This document shows positions 24,947 through 32,841 of a DNA stretch of 32,894 bases, piece after piece. Positions within the stretch are counted from its first letter, which is position 1. Each line of letters starts with the position of its first letter. The notes beneath the pieces were generated by a model. That model was not told where the DNA came from and made no database searches. It saw only the letters and a list, made by a program, of their open reading frames with translations. A program made the translations under genes and the position numbers. The stretch is from JBELHR01 sp049607205 (GTDB lineage: Bacteria > Bacteroidota > Bacteroidia > Flavobacteriales > Flavobacteriaceae), in NCBI GenBank assembly GCA_049607205.1, contig JBMYWH010000025.1, positions 1 through 32,894 on the forward strand. Direction: 5' to 3'.

Positions 24947-25909
24947 CTATCTCAAACTACTCGGGGTGCAATCAAAGGCAGATTTAAAGGCTCTATTGAA
25001 GTGACTTTGATCATTAAAGCCCAAGGAAAGCGCAATATCCATTAAAGGTCGACTGCCAGAAAGCAGTAATCTATAAGCTTCTTGAAGACGTTCTCTCAAG
25101 ACAAATTGATAAGGGGGCATACCATAAACCTTCTTGAAATTATTGCGTAATTTACTCTCAGACATTCCGAATTCTCGAGAAAGAATTTCCATAGTCGGAG
25201 GATTTTCTAAATTCCGGGATAAGGTTTCTCGAATAGCTAGAATCTTAGACAATTCAACATCCGGAATACCAAGGTTTTCTTTATCCTGTCCCCTTTTTTG
25301 AAGTTGGATTAAAAAATGAGTAGCCAGTTCTAGGCTTCTCGCCATGCAAAGGGCCTTTCTCCCCTGATCTAATTGATTATAAGCACATATATCTTTGAGT
25401 AATTTGGAATATTGAGGAGTCATTCCCTCAAATAAAATCCAAGGTGCTTGGTTCTCCACAATTTCGTTGAGAGCAGTCCACTTGCCTTCCGTAAAACTTC
25501 TCCAATTATCCAGTGGAATATGGATTGTTAAGTACTTAATTCTTGTCGCCGCGGGTAAGACAAATTCCTGAGGAGTATAGGAGTTAAAAATACTTCCTCC
25601 ATTATCCATCCCTTGACCTATACTCATTTCATGCTCACGATACGTTAAGCTTGATTCCATCAAAAAACGCATCACGATGGACTTATTTTCATTGGGCTTG
25701 ACGAGCACTTCAGTCTCCTGTCCTAGAACTCCTTCAAACAGTACCAAGTGAAATAAATCTGCAAAATTCTGTACACTATAGATAAACTGATCTTCAGCAG
25801 TTGCTACCCTCAAACCCTTATCATCAAGCTCTGCACTGGGGAAATAGCTTTTGAAATCTGCTAAAATCCCTTCAATAGTATCAATAGAATTCAGTTCAAT
25901 CTTTCTCAT
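24947..25909 (-). CDS. AraC-family regulator (PchR-like)
   Basis: A 320-aa regulator with an N-terminal ligand-sensing region (1-210) and a C-terminal pair of helix-turn-helix motifs (about 215-320: MEILSREFGMSESKLRNNFKKVYG and PLMDIALSLGFNDQSHFNRAFKSAFDCTPSSLR). PchR-type members bind a ferri-siderophore and activate the matching receptor gene. Its place just upstream of a TonB receptor and DUF4374 lipoprotein fits that role. A divergently transcribed gene (26008) shares the intergenic region and could also be controlled. Confidence 0.88.
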   Translation of the reverse strand: MRKIELNSIDTIEGILADFKSYFPSAELDDKGLRVATAEDQFIYSVQNFADLFHLVLFEGVLGQETEVLVKPNENKSIVMRFLMESSLTYREHEMSIGQGMDNGGSIFNSYTPQEFVLPAATRIKYLTIHIPLDNWRSFTEGKWTALNEIVENQAPWILFEGMTPQYSKLLKDICAYNQLDQGRKALCMARSLELATHFLIQLQKRGQDKENLGIPDVELSKILAIRETLSRNLENPPTMEILSREFGMSESKLRNNFKKVYGMPPYQFVLRERLQEAYRLLLSGSRPLMDIALSLGFNDQSHFNRAFKSAFDCTPSSLR

Positions 25910-25933
25910 CGTTATTTACTGTTTTATCCTAAA

Positions 25934-25981
25934 GGTAAAATGTTTTTTACAATTCTACCTTCTTAAACGCCCATACATTTG
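25934..25981. promoter_or_regulatory. Divergent promoter region between the regulator and the DUF1254/1214 gene
   Basis: For the + strand gene a perfect -7 box TACATTTG lies at 25974-25981. For the minus-strand AraC gene a TACCTTTA -7 box lies at 25937-25930. Between and overlapping them is an imperfect inverted repeat, GGTAAAAT (25934-25941) with ATTCTACC (25952-25959), 7 of 8 pairs, which could be a regulator-binding site. Confidence 0.5.
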
Positions 25982-26007
25982 TAGTATAATTATTAAATCA
26001 ATAAATC

Positions 26008-27078
26008 ATGAAGAAATTAATCGCAACCCTCGTACTACTTTTGAGTTTAACACCTCTAGTAAATGCACAAGAAACGCCAGAGGTTTCTCCTCAGAGAATC
26101 TCTGAATACATACAATGGTATCCAGCAATCAAACAAGCTGAAATGCGTGATGATTGGCTCGAAGATTTTGAGCAAGGTCAATGGCAATTCACAGGAAAGG
26201 TAAGTGCTGATGACCGCACGGTTATTACTCCACAAGCCGATGTGAATTATGGATATACTTGGTTCAATATTTCAGAAAAACTAGTGATAATCACTATGCC
26301 TGACTATGAATACTATTATTCCGCAAGTATCTTTGACATGAACCACTTTATGGAAGTTGTAGTAGGACCAGAAAAACCAATTGTCGTGAGACTTGCCAAT
26401 CAAAAGAGCCCTGTGGAAGACGCCTATGAGATCGTTTTAGAAACCAACCAAGGACTTGTATTCACACGTCAAACTATTGTGAATAACGAAGCAGAGGTTT
26501 TGAAACTTGCAAAAGAAATCACCATCAATGGTGGAGGTGGAGATCGTCCATTTATCGTTCCTGACTTTAGCGAAGAAGAAATCGCTGCTGGAAATGCAAT
26601 CATTCAAGATTATGGTATGAAAATTTCTAATGCCCGTAAATTATTCGGATCTACCAATGAAGGAGTTGGTGATTTAGACCGTGCCGCTGGAGTCTTCTTA
26701 GGTCAATTGGGAACTCAAGCTTATGTGGTAGAATATGCACAATACGTGAAAGATCAAAGTGGTCAAGCCTTAAATGGAACGGATTCTTATGAAATTACTG
26801 TACCCGCTAAAGCCTTGAGCAAAAACGAAAAAGGATACTGGTCACTTACCATTTACAATATGGAGGATCGCTACCTAATTCCTAACGAAGAGAATCGCTA
26901 TGTGATCAGCTCTTATAAAGCAAAAAAGAACGCCGATGGAACGGTCACCTTGAGAATCAATCCAGAAGGTAAAGGAGAAAATGCCTTACCTACCGCAGGC
27001 AAAGCCTTCTATGGAGTCTTCCGAGTTTACGAACCGGTTCAAGGCTTAGAATTCCCAAGCATAGAGAAAGTCAACTAA
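26008..27078 (+). CDS. Secreted DUF1254/DUF1214-type protein
   Basis: A 356-aa protein with a signal peptide (MKKLIATLVLLLSLTPLVNAQ). The N-terminal part contains a DUF1254-like stretch (for example YTWFNISEKLVIITMPDYE and YYYSASIFDMNHFMEVVVG). The C-terminal part resembles DUF1214, with YEITVPAKALSKNEKGYWSLTIYNME and AGKAFYGVFRVYEP. Proteins of these paired domains are widespread secreted proteins with a jelly-roll-like C-terminus and no agreed function. The gene diverges from the AraC regulator, so it may be part of the same regulon. A terminator follows within 10 bases. Confidence 0.78.
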   Translation: MKKLIATLVLLLSLTPLVNAQETPEVSPQRISEYIQWYPAIKQAEMRDDWLEDFEQGQWQFTGKVSADDRTVITPQADVNYGYTWFNISEKLVIITMPDYEYYYSASIFDMNHFMEVVVGPEKPIVVRLANQKSPVEDAYEIVLETNQGLVFTRQTIVNNEAEVLKLAKEITINGGGGDRPFIVPDFSEEEIAAGNAIIQDYGMKISNARKLFGSTNEGVGDLDRAAGVFLGQLGTQAYVVEYAQYVKDQSGQALNGTDSYEITVPAKALSKNEKGYWSLTIYNMEDRYLIPNEENRYVISSYKAKKNADGTVTLRINPEGKGENALPTAGKAFYGVFRVYEPVQGLEFPSIEKVN

Positions 27079-27086
27079 ATATGAAG

Positions 27087-27118
27087 AGCCCAGATAAATG
27101 ATGTCTGGGCTTTTTTTT
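27087..27118 (+). terminator. Intrinsic terminator after the DUF1254/1214 gene
   Basis: AGCCCAGA (27087-27094) pairs with TCTGGGCT (27104-27111), followed by eight Ts. Confidence 0.9.
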
Positions 27119-27145
27119 ATCTTTAGTTCTAATCAAGTCAAACCT

Positions 27146-27958
27146 ATGCGAATTCTCTTTTTATTCTTAATACTCTCCCTTGTTTCCTCGGTCACTAAGG
27201 CCCAAAACATAAAGGACCGTCCCTTAACTACCTCAGATGACCTGATCATTTCATGGGTGAATAACAAACAGGGGGCCTCAATGCAAATTCGCAATAAATT
27301 ATATTGCCCAATCCAAGTTTACTTCCGTAAAAGAGCAAATGACTCTATTATTAGCACCTTTATCATCCCTTCAAAGGACTCCCTGAGTTTAGTCTCTTTT
27401 AAAGACAAAAAAAATCAAAACAATTTCATTAAACAAACAAAAGTCTCCTACTATTGGGGAGACCCCCAGGAGATTGACCCAGATCTAAATTACAAGTATC
27501 AACTACCCTTTAAAAAAGGTAAAAGATATGAAGTCAGCCAGTCCTTTAATGGTAAAAGTTCACACAGATCTATAACAGGGAAATATGCCGTAGACTTTGT
27601 TATGCCCGTAGGAACACCCGTTCACGCAGCACGAGAAGGCCAAGTCATTAAGGTTATAGATTGGTTTACTAAACACGGTGGAGAAGCTTATGTCAATGCT
27701 GCAAACAAGATAATCATTCTTCATTCCGATGGAAGCATGGCCTCTTATGTTCACCTTGACTATCAAGGGGCTTCTGTCCAAGAAGGACAATGGGTTTCAA
27801 AAGGAGAACCTATAGGATTCTCAGGATTAACTGGAAAAACCTCAGGTCCTCATTTACATTTCGTCGTACGCAGAGATAACGATATTGCAATTCCTATATA
27901 TTTCAAAGGTTACCCCAACCAAATTTTGAAGCCAGGGAAACGCTATAAATCAAAATAA
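27146..27958 (+). CDS. Secreted M23-family metallopeptidase (LytM-type)
   Basis: A 270-aa protein with a signal peptide (MRILFLFLILSLVSSVTKAQ), an N-terminal beta-rich region (about 25-120) and an M23 domain (about 130-260). Zinc ligands and catalytic residues are H140 and D150 (HRSITGKYAVD), H203 (YVHLD) and H236/H238 (GPHLHF). M23 enzymes cut peptide cross-bridges in peptidoglycan in the periplasm. An ATG 16 codons upstream is in frame but overlaps the terminator and lacks a signal peptide; the internal start is used. The gene converges with the TlpA-like gene with a one-base gap. Confidence 0.88.
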   Translation: MRILFLFLILSLVSSVTKAQNIKDRPLTTSDDLIISWVNNKQGASMQIRNKLYCPIQVYFRKRANDSIISTFIIPSKDSLSLVSFKDKKNQNNFIKQTKVSYYWGDPQEIDPDLNYKYQLPFKKGKRYEVSQSFNGKSSHRSITGKYAVDFVMPVGTPVHAAREGQVIKVIDWFTKHGGEAYVNAANKIIILHSDGSMASYVHLDYQGASVQEGQWVSKGEPIGFSGLTGKTSGPHLHFVVRRDNDIAIPIYFKGYPNQILKPGKRYKSK

Positions 27959-27959
27959 T

Positions 27960-28652
27960 TTAGTCCTTGAGATAAATCCCTAAGGCATTTACAAGTTCTT
28001 CTCCTGTTCCAATTACAAGTTCACCGTCTTTTCCTGGAGCATAGGCAATGCCACTCATGACTTTTCTGACTTTCCCTTGAGGATCAAGAATTATATTCTT
28101 AGGATAGGCCTGTATGCCAATGCTGTTGATGAATTTCTCAGCATCCGTAAAATGCTCAAAACTAAACTCATGCTCTTTGAGAAAAGTCTCCACATCCTCT
28201 TTAGTTTCGTATGTAACCGATACAAAATTAAATTTATCTTGATACTGCTGTTTTAGGTTGTTCAGTACGGGCATTTCATCAATACAAGGAGCACATTTAG
28301 TAAACCAAAAATTAACTAAAGTTGGCTTGTCATTCAAAGCATATGGAGCTCCTTCTAAAGACTTACCGATCAAGGCAGAAAAAGGGTCTTTAGCAGGGTC
28401 CTTATCACTTACTTTTAACTTAATATAGTGCAAAGTCGTATCCCCCAATTGCTCTTGTTTAATGTCTTCAGCGCTGACGTACATGATCTTTTTCATAGAG
28501 GTTTCCATACGCTTCTTGAGCTGGCTCAAAACCACATCAAGGTCAGCCTTAGTATATCTATTTTCTCCATTTGAAGTGTAATAATCAATTTCTTGTGCCT
28601 TGAGATTACTCAGGCTCAAAACTAGAATCAAGCTTAGAATTAGTGTTTTCAT
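27960..28652 (-). CDS. TlpA-like thioredoxin-fold protein
   Basis: A 230-aa secreted protein with signal peptide MKTLILSLILVLSLSNLKAQ and a C-terminal thioredoxin domain (about 95-225) with the redox motif CAPC (C120, C123) and the cis-Pro loop QAYPKNIIL. Such proteins act in periplasmic disulfide reduction, cytochrome maturation or redox sensing. An N-terminal domain of about 75 residues precedes it. The gene begins 47 bases inside the upstream XRE gene, and the start is fixed by the signal peptide, so this is a real overlap. Confidence 0.88.
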   Translation of the reverse strand: MKTLILSLILVLSLSNLKAQEIDYYTSNGENRYTKADLDVVLSQLKKRMETSMKKIMYVSAEDIKQEQLGDTTLHYIKLKVSDKDPAKDPFSALIGKSLEGAPYALNDKPTLVNFWFTKCAPCIDEMPVLNNLKQQYQDKFNFVSVTYETKEDVETFLKEHEFSFEHFTDAEKFINSIGIQAYPKNIILDPQGKVRKVMSGIAYAPGKDGELVIGTGEELVNALGIYLKD

Positions 28653-29190
28653 CTTTAGTTTTTAGTTTGTTGACTGTGGTTTTATACTGTGCGACTAAGT
28701 CGTCATAATCCTCTGTTTTCCCCTTTACGTCAAACTTAAAGTTATTAAAAGGTATGCCATTTAAATACACCGGTTCATCGACTTCAAAGCCAATAAAAAT
28801 CTCCAAATCTGGGTCATTTGCTTCAAAAAGATCTCTGGCTTCCTCCCAATCGAATTCTCTAATCTCTTTGAGACTACCTTTGACACTAAATCCCGTTACT
28901 CCTTGAAGTACTAAAGGTTCTTTTTGAGATTTAAAGAGCGTAGTAACAGCCACTGCAATACCTACTAATATAAGTAGGGCGATTCCCCATAATTTCCATG
29001 GCTTCTTCTTGGTTTCTATAGGTAGTTCGAGAGCCTCTTCAATGAGCTTTTTAGTACTTAATCTAGGGGAAACAGTTCCGGACTCTATTCTTTGAATCGT
29101 CCTCAAGCTCACCCCGCTGAGCTCGGCTAGTCCTTCTTGGGTAAGTCCCTTTAAATTACGCTGTTTAATGACCGCCTGGGCAAAGTCCAT
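28606..29190 (-). CDS. Membrane-anchored XRE helix-turn-helix protein
   Basis: A 194-aa protein: an XRE HTH domain (about 6-56, GLTQEGLAELSGVSLRTIQRIESG), a short basic linker, one membrane helix (about 68-86), and a periplasmic domain (about 90-175) with no recognised family. This layout suits a membrane-bound regulator that senses the envelope. The C-terminal tail overlaps the TlpA-like gene by 47 bp (28606-28652), so the two are tightly coupled. A long palindrome at 29231-29252, about 40 bases upstream, may be its operator. Confidence 0.8.
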   Translation of the reverse strand: MDFAQAVIKQRNLKGLTQEGLAELSGVSLRTIQRIESGTVSPRLSTKKLIEEALELPIETKKKPWKLWGIALLILVGIAVAVTTLFKSQKEPLVLQGVTGFSVKGSLKEIREFDWEEARDLFEANDPDLEIFIGFEVDEPVYLNGIPFNNFKFDVKGKTEDYDDLVAQYKTTVNKLKTKDENTNSKLDSSFEPE

Positions 29191-29230
29191 AAGTTTGGTT
29201 TATGATTTGAAGCTAAGCTACAACAGAAGA

Positions 29231-29252
29231 GCCCAAATTTCAAAATTTGGGC
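29231..29252. repeat. Perfect 10-bp-arm inverted repeat
   Basis: GCCCAAATTT (29231-29240) and AAATTTGGGC (29243-29252) are separated by CA. It lies between the TonB-like gene end (29306) and the XRE gene start (29190), both on the minus strand. There is no clear U-run on either side. It could be a weak terminator of the TonB-like gene or an operator of the XRE gene. Confidence 0.6.
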
Positions 29253-29305
29253 CCTAACATTACTATGTCACTCTTACGTCACTTGTTCTAAAACACTGAA
29301 AACAA

Positions 29306-30025
29306 CTATTGTACATTAAAAACAATAGGTAAGGAATACTTTACTTTTACGGGTACTCCTCTCTGAGATCCTGGCGTCATTTGTGGTAAAAGTTCAATGA
29401 CACGGACTGCTTCCATTTGCAATCTCTTATGTGGTGCGTTGGCACGGATATTTATTATATCCCCTTTCTGGTCTATGGTAAACATCACGTAAATTTTCTT
29501 CTTTCCAGGAGCTAAGCCTAAATCACTTGCCAAGTCAGCGTTGAATTTACGTCCTATATGTTTCTGGATTTTTGTCGAAAAACAAGCCTTGAGTTGATCT
29601 TGGTTTTTGCCTCGGCATCCAGGATAAAGAGGTGCGTTCTCAATGATCATAAAAGATACATCTTCCACCACATCATCTTCTCCGGTCTCGTCAACTATAA
29701 TTTCATCTAAATCAATAATATCTCCCTCCTCTACTTCAGTGTCATCGACCACGGTTTCAATCACCTCAGCATCATCTTTCACCTTTTCGATGATATCAAC
29801 CACCTTGGGTTGGGCTTTAGGTTTAACCGGTTCAATTTTCTCTATCTCAAAAATGGGCTCATCTTCCATGGCTTCCACGTTGACCACTGCATCTCCCAAT
29901 TCTTTTACACTTGAATAGCTCTTGTGGTTAATTCCAATGTATACCAAAGCTAAGGTCAGGACCAGCCCTAATTGGAAAAAGATTTTGCGATAATTCTCTA
30001 AATTTGCTCTTGGATTTTTTTTCAT
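29306..30025 (-). CDS. TonB-like energy-transducing protein
   Basis: A 239-aa protein with an N-terminal membrane helix (about 15-34, IFFQLGLVLTLALVYIGI) and an acidic spacer unusually rich in Asp/Glu/Val (about 50-125). The short Pro/Lys stretch KIEPVKPKAQPK sits near residue 63. A C-terminal TonB_C domain (about 140-239) carries the phrase NAPLYPGCRGKNQDQLKACF and the ending VPVKVKYSLPIVFNVQ. TonB carries proton-motive energy to outer-membrane receptors, or in Bacteroidota to gliding/secretion parts. The upstream 10 codons (start at 30055) are not needed for a good start. It could serve the receptor at 22431-24827, but its gene is separate. Confidence 0.85.
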   Translation of the reverse strand: MKKNPRANLENYRKIFFQLGLVLTLALVYIGINHKSYSSVKELGDAVVNVEAMEDEPIFEIEKIEPVKPKAQPKVVDIIEKVKDDAEVIETVVDDTEVEEGDIIDLDEIIVDETGEDDVVEDVSFMIIENAPLYPGCRGKNQDQLKACFSTKIQKHIGRKFNADLASDLGLAPGKKKIYVMFTIDQKGDIINIRANAPHKRLQMEAVRVIELLPQMTPGSQRGVPVKVKYSLPIVFNVQ

Positions 30026-30073
30026 AATGTTTGGTTTTTTCTTAACCAAAATCAAATTTCATTCCAAAATTCA

Positions 30074-30109
30074 CAAATTTACCTAATTTAACATATAGTA
30101 ATCACAAAA
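30074..30109 (-). promoter_or_regulatory. Promoter of the TonB-like gene
   Basis: On the minus strand TAAATTTG (30081-30074) is a perfect -7 box, about 48 bases before the ATG. A TTTTG (30109-30105) at a 23-base spacing is a possible -33 element. Confidence 0.5.
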
Positions 30110-30168
30110 TAGCACAGGTTCAGAAATGATTTAAAAAATCTTATATTTCTCACTTAAATATCTGATAA

Positions 30169-31062
30169 ATGACCCTTAAAACACCACTTGTACTTGATGG
30201 AGGGCTCTCCAATGTTCTGGAAGCTAGAGGCTGGGACCTCAACCATAAATTATGGACAGCTCGATTGATCGAAGAACATCCTGAAGCTTTGGTTCAAGCA
30301 CATAAAGATTATATAAATGCTGGAGCAGAAATCATCAGCTCGGCAAGTTATCAAGCCACGCTGCCAGGTCTTATAGAGCTCGGACTTTCTAAAGAAAAGG
30401 CGAGGGATCTCATCCTTAAATCCATTGACTTAGTTACTAAAGCGGTGCAAGAGGCTAAACCACCCCAAGAAATCAAAATCGCCGCGAGCATAGGACCTTA
30501 TGGAGCCTACCTTGCCGATGGTTCTGAATACCGAGGGAATTATGGGGTTTCCGACCAGGAGTTAAGAGACTTTCACTTAGAAAAAATCCAGATACTCGAT
30601 GCTAGTCCTGCCGATTTACTGGCCCTAGAAACGGTTCCAAGTTATCAAGAGGCGCTGGTACTTTCAGAAATTTTAAAGGAAGCCAAAACACCTTCTTGGA
30701 TCTCCTTTTCTTGCAAAGACGGCGAACATTTAAACGATGGAACGCCTATAGAAGAACTCGCTAAGTTGTTTGGGGGGCATGAGAAGGTTTTTGCCCTGGG
30801 CATCAATTGTACTAAACCCGAATATATTTCAGGCTTAATCAGCCGCATGAAGCCCTTCATACAAGACAAACAAATCATCGTCTATCCTAATTCTGGCGAG
30901 GCCTATAATGCGACAAGTAAGACCTGGATCGGAATTTCTAATCCCGAAGACTTCGCAACAATGACCCGAGAATGGTCCAATCTCGGTGCCGACATCATTG
31001 GAGGATGTTGTAGAATTGGTCCTGAGCAGATCGAGAAAATCAGACATGGACAAGCTGACTAA
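30169..31062 (+). CDS. mmuM: Homocysteine S-methyltransferase (MmuM/BHMT family)
   Basis: A 297-aa enzyme of the Cys/Zn homocysteine methyltransferase fold. The zinc ligands are C214 (GINCTKPEYI), C280 and C281 (IIGGCCRIGP). An N-terminal LVLDGGLSNVLEARG and SIGPYGAYLADGSEYRGNYG fit MmuM closely. It transfers a methyl group to homocysteine to give methionine. MmuM uses S-methylmethionine, while relatives use betaine or other onium donors. The gene stands alone, with a -7-like TATATTTC at about 30142-30149. A BCCT transporter gene lies 164 bases downstream on the same strand, which suggests use of imported methylated donors. Confidence 0.9.
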   Translation: MTLKTPLVLDGGLSNVLEARGWDLNHKLWTARLIEEHPEALVQAHKDYINAGAEIISSASYQATLPGLIELGLSKEKARDLILKSIDLVTKAVQEAKPPQEIKIAASIGPYGAYLADGSEYRGNYGVSDQELRDFHLEKIQILDASPADLLALETVPSYQEALVLSEILKEAKTPSWISFSCKDGEHLNDGTPIEELAKLFGGHEKVFALGINCTKPEYISGLISRMKPFIQDKQIIVYPNSGEAYNATSKTWIGISNPEDFATMTREWSNLGADIIGGCCRIGPEQIEKIRHGQAD

Positions 31063-31080
31063 TTATCCGTATCTTTACAT

Positions 31081-31182
31081 ATGCCGAAAAAACTAAAGGA
31101 TAAAAAAAACAAAAGAATATTCAGCTTTGCATTTCTAGTCTTTAGGAATCAATCTGATAAGTTCATACCACCTTGCAAATAA
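31081..31182 (+). CDS. Doubtful 33-codon ORF
   Basis: ATG at 31081 to TAA at 31180-31182 encodes a lysine-rich start (MPKKLKDKKNKR) followed by a hydrophobic stretch and RNQSDKF. A TATCTTTA box (about 31068-31075) lies just upstream. It may be a leader peptide of the BCCT gene, or chance. Confidence 0.15.
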   Translation: MPKKLKDKKNKRIFSFAFLVFRNQSDKFIPPCK

Positions 31183-31226
31183 ATTAAGAGCGTTTCACAG
31201 AATCTTAATTTATTAATATATTTTTT

Positions 31227-32756
31227 ATGGCATCAAGAAAAAGAAGTGACCAAAAGTCCTTCCTTGGAATCAAAGCAAACCCTACTGTATTCATAGGGTC
31301 TCTTTCCATTGTATCTATTGCAGTAATCACAACAATCGTTATTGGAGAACCCGCTAAAGAGTGGTTTACCTCCACACAATCCTGGGTGGCAGACAGTGTT
31401 GGCTGGGTCTTTATTGCAGTGGTCAACCTTACTTTGTTTTTTGCCCTATTTCTGGGCTTCGGTAAATTTGGAAAAATCCGAATCGGAGGCGTCACAGCCA
31501 AGCCTGAATTTACTTATGGAGGCTGGTTTTCTATGCTCTTCAGTGCAGGAATGGGAATCGGACTACTGTTCTGGTCGGTAGCGGAACCAGTATTTCACTT
31601 CAGCGAAAACCCATTTCTAATAGACGCCACGGATCCTTTAGAAGAGGCGCGAACCGCCATGTCGGTCACCTTCCTACATTGGGGATTTCACGCATGGGGA
31701 TTGTATGCTGTAGTCGGAGCGGCTCTTGCCTACTTCACCTTCAACAGAAAATTACCCTTAACCATACGTTCAATCTTTCATCCCTTATTCGGGAATAAAA
31801 TATACGGGCCTCTTGGAGATGCCATTGACATTCTTGCGGTAGTTGCTACGATCTTCGGACTGGCCACCTCACTTGGATTAGGTGTTCAACAAGTCAATGC
31901 AGAATTAGAATATTTATTTGGTGTAGAGAATTCAGTCACCGTTCAGGTTATCCTGATCATTGTCATCACCTTCTTTGCCACACTATCTCTCTTACTCGGA
32001 CTCGATAAAGGAATCCGCGTCTTGAGTGAATGGAATATGAGACTCGCGATGCTCTTATTACTTTTTGTAATTGTCATCGGACCAACAATATTCATCTTCA
32101 AGTCTTTCTTTTCGAATATTGGAGATTATTTAAATCGCTTTTTTGAATTGAGCTTAAGTACCAACGCCTATCACGAAAACAGTGATTGGCAAGCCTCATG
32201 GACCATCTTTTATTGGGCCTGGTGGATTGCTTGGTCGCCTTTTGTCGGGCTTTTTATCGCTCGAATTTCAAAAGGACGTACCCTAAGAGAATTCATTCTT
32301 AGCGTGCTATTAGTACCTACAACAATCACTTTTTTATGGTTAACCGCTTTCGGAGGTTCTGCAATTTATCAGGAGCTGATTGGAAATACGGCTATAAACG
32401 AAGCGGTGAATGAAAATATTGCCACGGCACTATATTATTTATTGGAACAGTATCCTATGGCCTCAGTGAGCTCTTTCTTGACGGTGATTCTGGTGACTAG
32501 TTTCTTCATCACCTCATCGGATTCCGGTTCTTATGTGGTAGACACCCTGACTTCTGGTGGTAGGCATGACGCCCCTAAGGGCCAAAAAATATTCTGGGCT
32601 TCCATGGAAGGTCTAATCGCTGCCGCGCTCCTAATTGGTGGTGGCCTTACCGCCTTACAAACAGCCTCCATACTTACAGGACTACCTTTTGCGCTGGTCA
32701 TTGTGGTGATGTGTTATAGCTTTTACAAGGCTCTGAAAGAAGACACCGACCTTTAG
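31227..32756 (+). CDS. BCCT-family betaine/choline/carnitine-type transporter
   Basis: A 509-aa membrane protein with about 12 hydrophobic segments. The glycine-rich TM3 motif GMGIG (108-112) is followed by LLFWSVAEP. The signature WTIFYWAWWIAWSPFVGLF (W325-W336) with FIARISKGRTLREF matches the BCCT TM8 aromatic box and the following loop. The GMG form and the conserved aromatic cage point to a Na+- or H+-coupled importer of a trimethylammonium or sulfonium osmolyte such as betaine, choline or DMSP. It lacks the long cytoplasmic osmosensor tails of BetP (about 595 aa). The methyltransferase gene just upstream suggests that the import feeds methyl-group use as well as, or instead of, osmoprotection. 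Confidence 0.92.
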   Translation: MASRKRSDQKSFLGIKANPTVFIGSLSIVSIAVITTIVIGEPAKEWFTSTQSWVADSVGWVFIAVVNLTLFFALFLGFGKFGKIRIGGVTAKPEFTYGGWFSMLFSAGMGIGLLFWSVAEPVFHFSENPFLIDATDPLEEARTAMSVTFLHWGFHAWGLYAVVGAALAYFTFNRKLPLTIRSIFHPLFGNKIYGPLGDAIDILAVVATIFGLATSLGLGVQQVNAELEYLFGVENSVTVQVILIIVITFFATLSLLLGLDKGIRVLSEWNMRLAMLLLLFVIVIGPTIFIFKSFFSNIGDYLNRFFELSLSTNAYHENSDWQASWTIFYWAWWIAWSPFVGLFIARISKGRTLREFILSVLLVPTTITFLWLTAFGGSAIYQELIGNTAINEAVNENIATALYYLLEQYPMASVSSFLTVILVTSFFITSSDSGSYVVDTLTSGGRHDAPKGQKIFWASMEGLIAAALLIGGGLTALQTASILTGLPFALVIVVMCYSFYKALKEDTDL

Positions 32757-32778
32757 GTTCGGCTGTCTCTCAAAAACT

Positions 32779-32836
32779 AAAATCCCGAAAAATAACGAAT
32801 TCGTTATATAACAATATCGTTAGTTTTCGGGATTTT
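32779..32836. terminator. Large inverted repeat, probable bidirectional terminator
   Basis: Left arm 32779-32798 and right arm 32817-32836 match at 19 of 20 pairs (core AAAATCCCGAAAA). The A-rich start and T-rich end serve both directions. The left arm ends inside a second perfect 16-bp palindrome, ATAACGAATTCGTTAT (32792-32807), so alternative foldings are possible. It lies between the convergent BCCT gene and the gene at the right edge. Confidence 0.75.
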
Positions 32837-32841
32837 CATAT

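Noticed and set aside
29291..29306. A 15-base match to the start of the 30-bp repeat near base 47
   Set aside because: Only the A-rich part matches and the diagnostic GGATAATATTTGACG core is missing; likely chance.
29643..29918. A 91-codon Ser/Thr-rich frame on the + strand
   Set aside because: It is the complement of the Asp/Glu/Val-rich spacer of the TonB-like protein.
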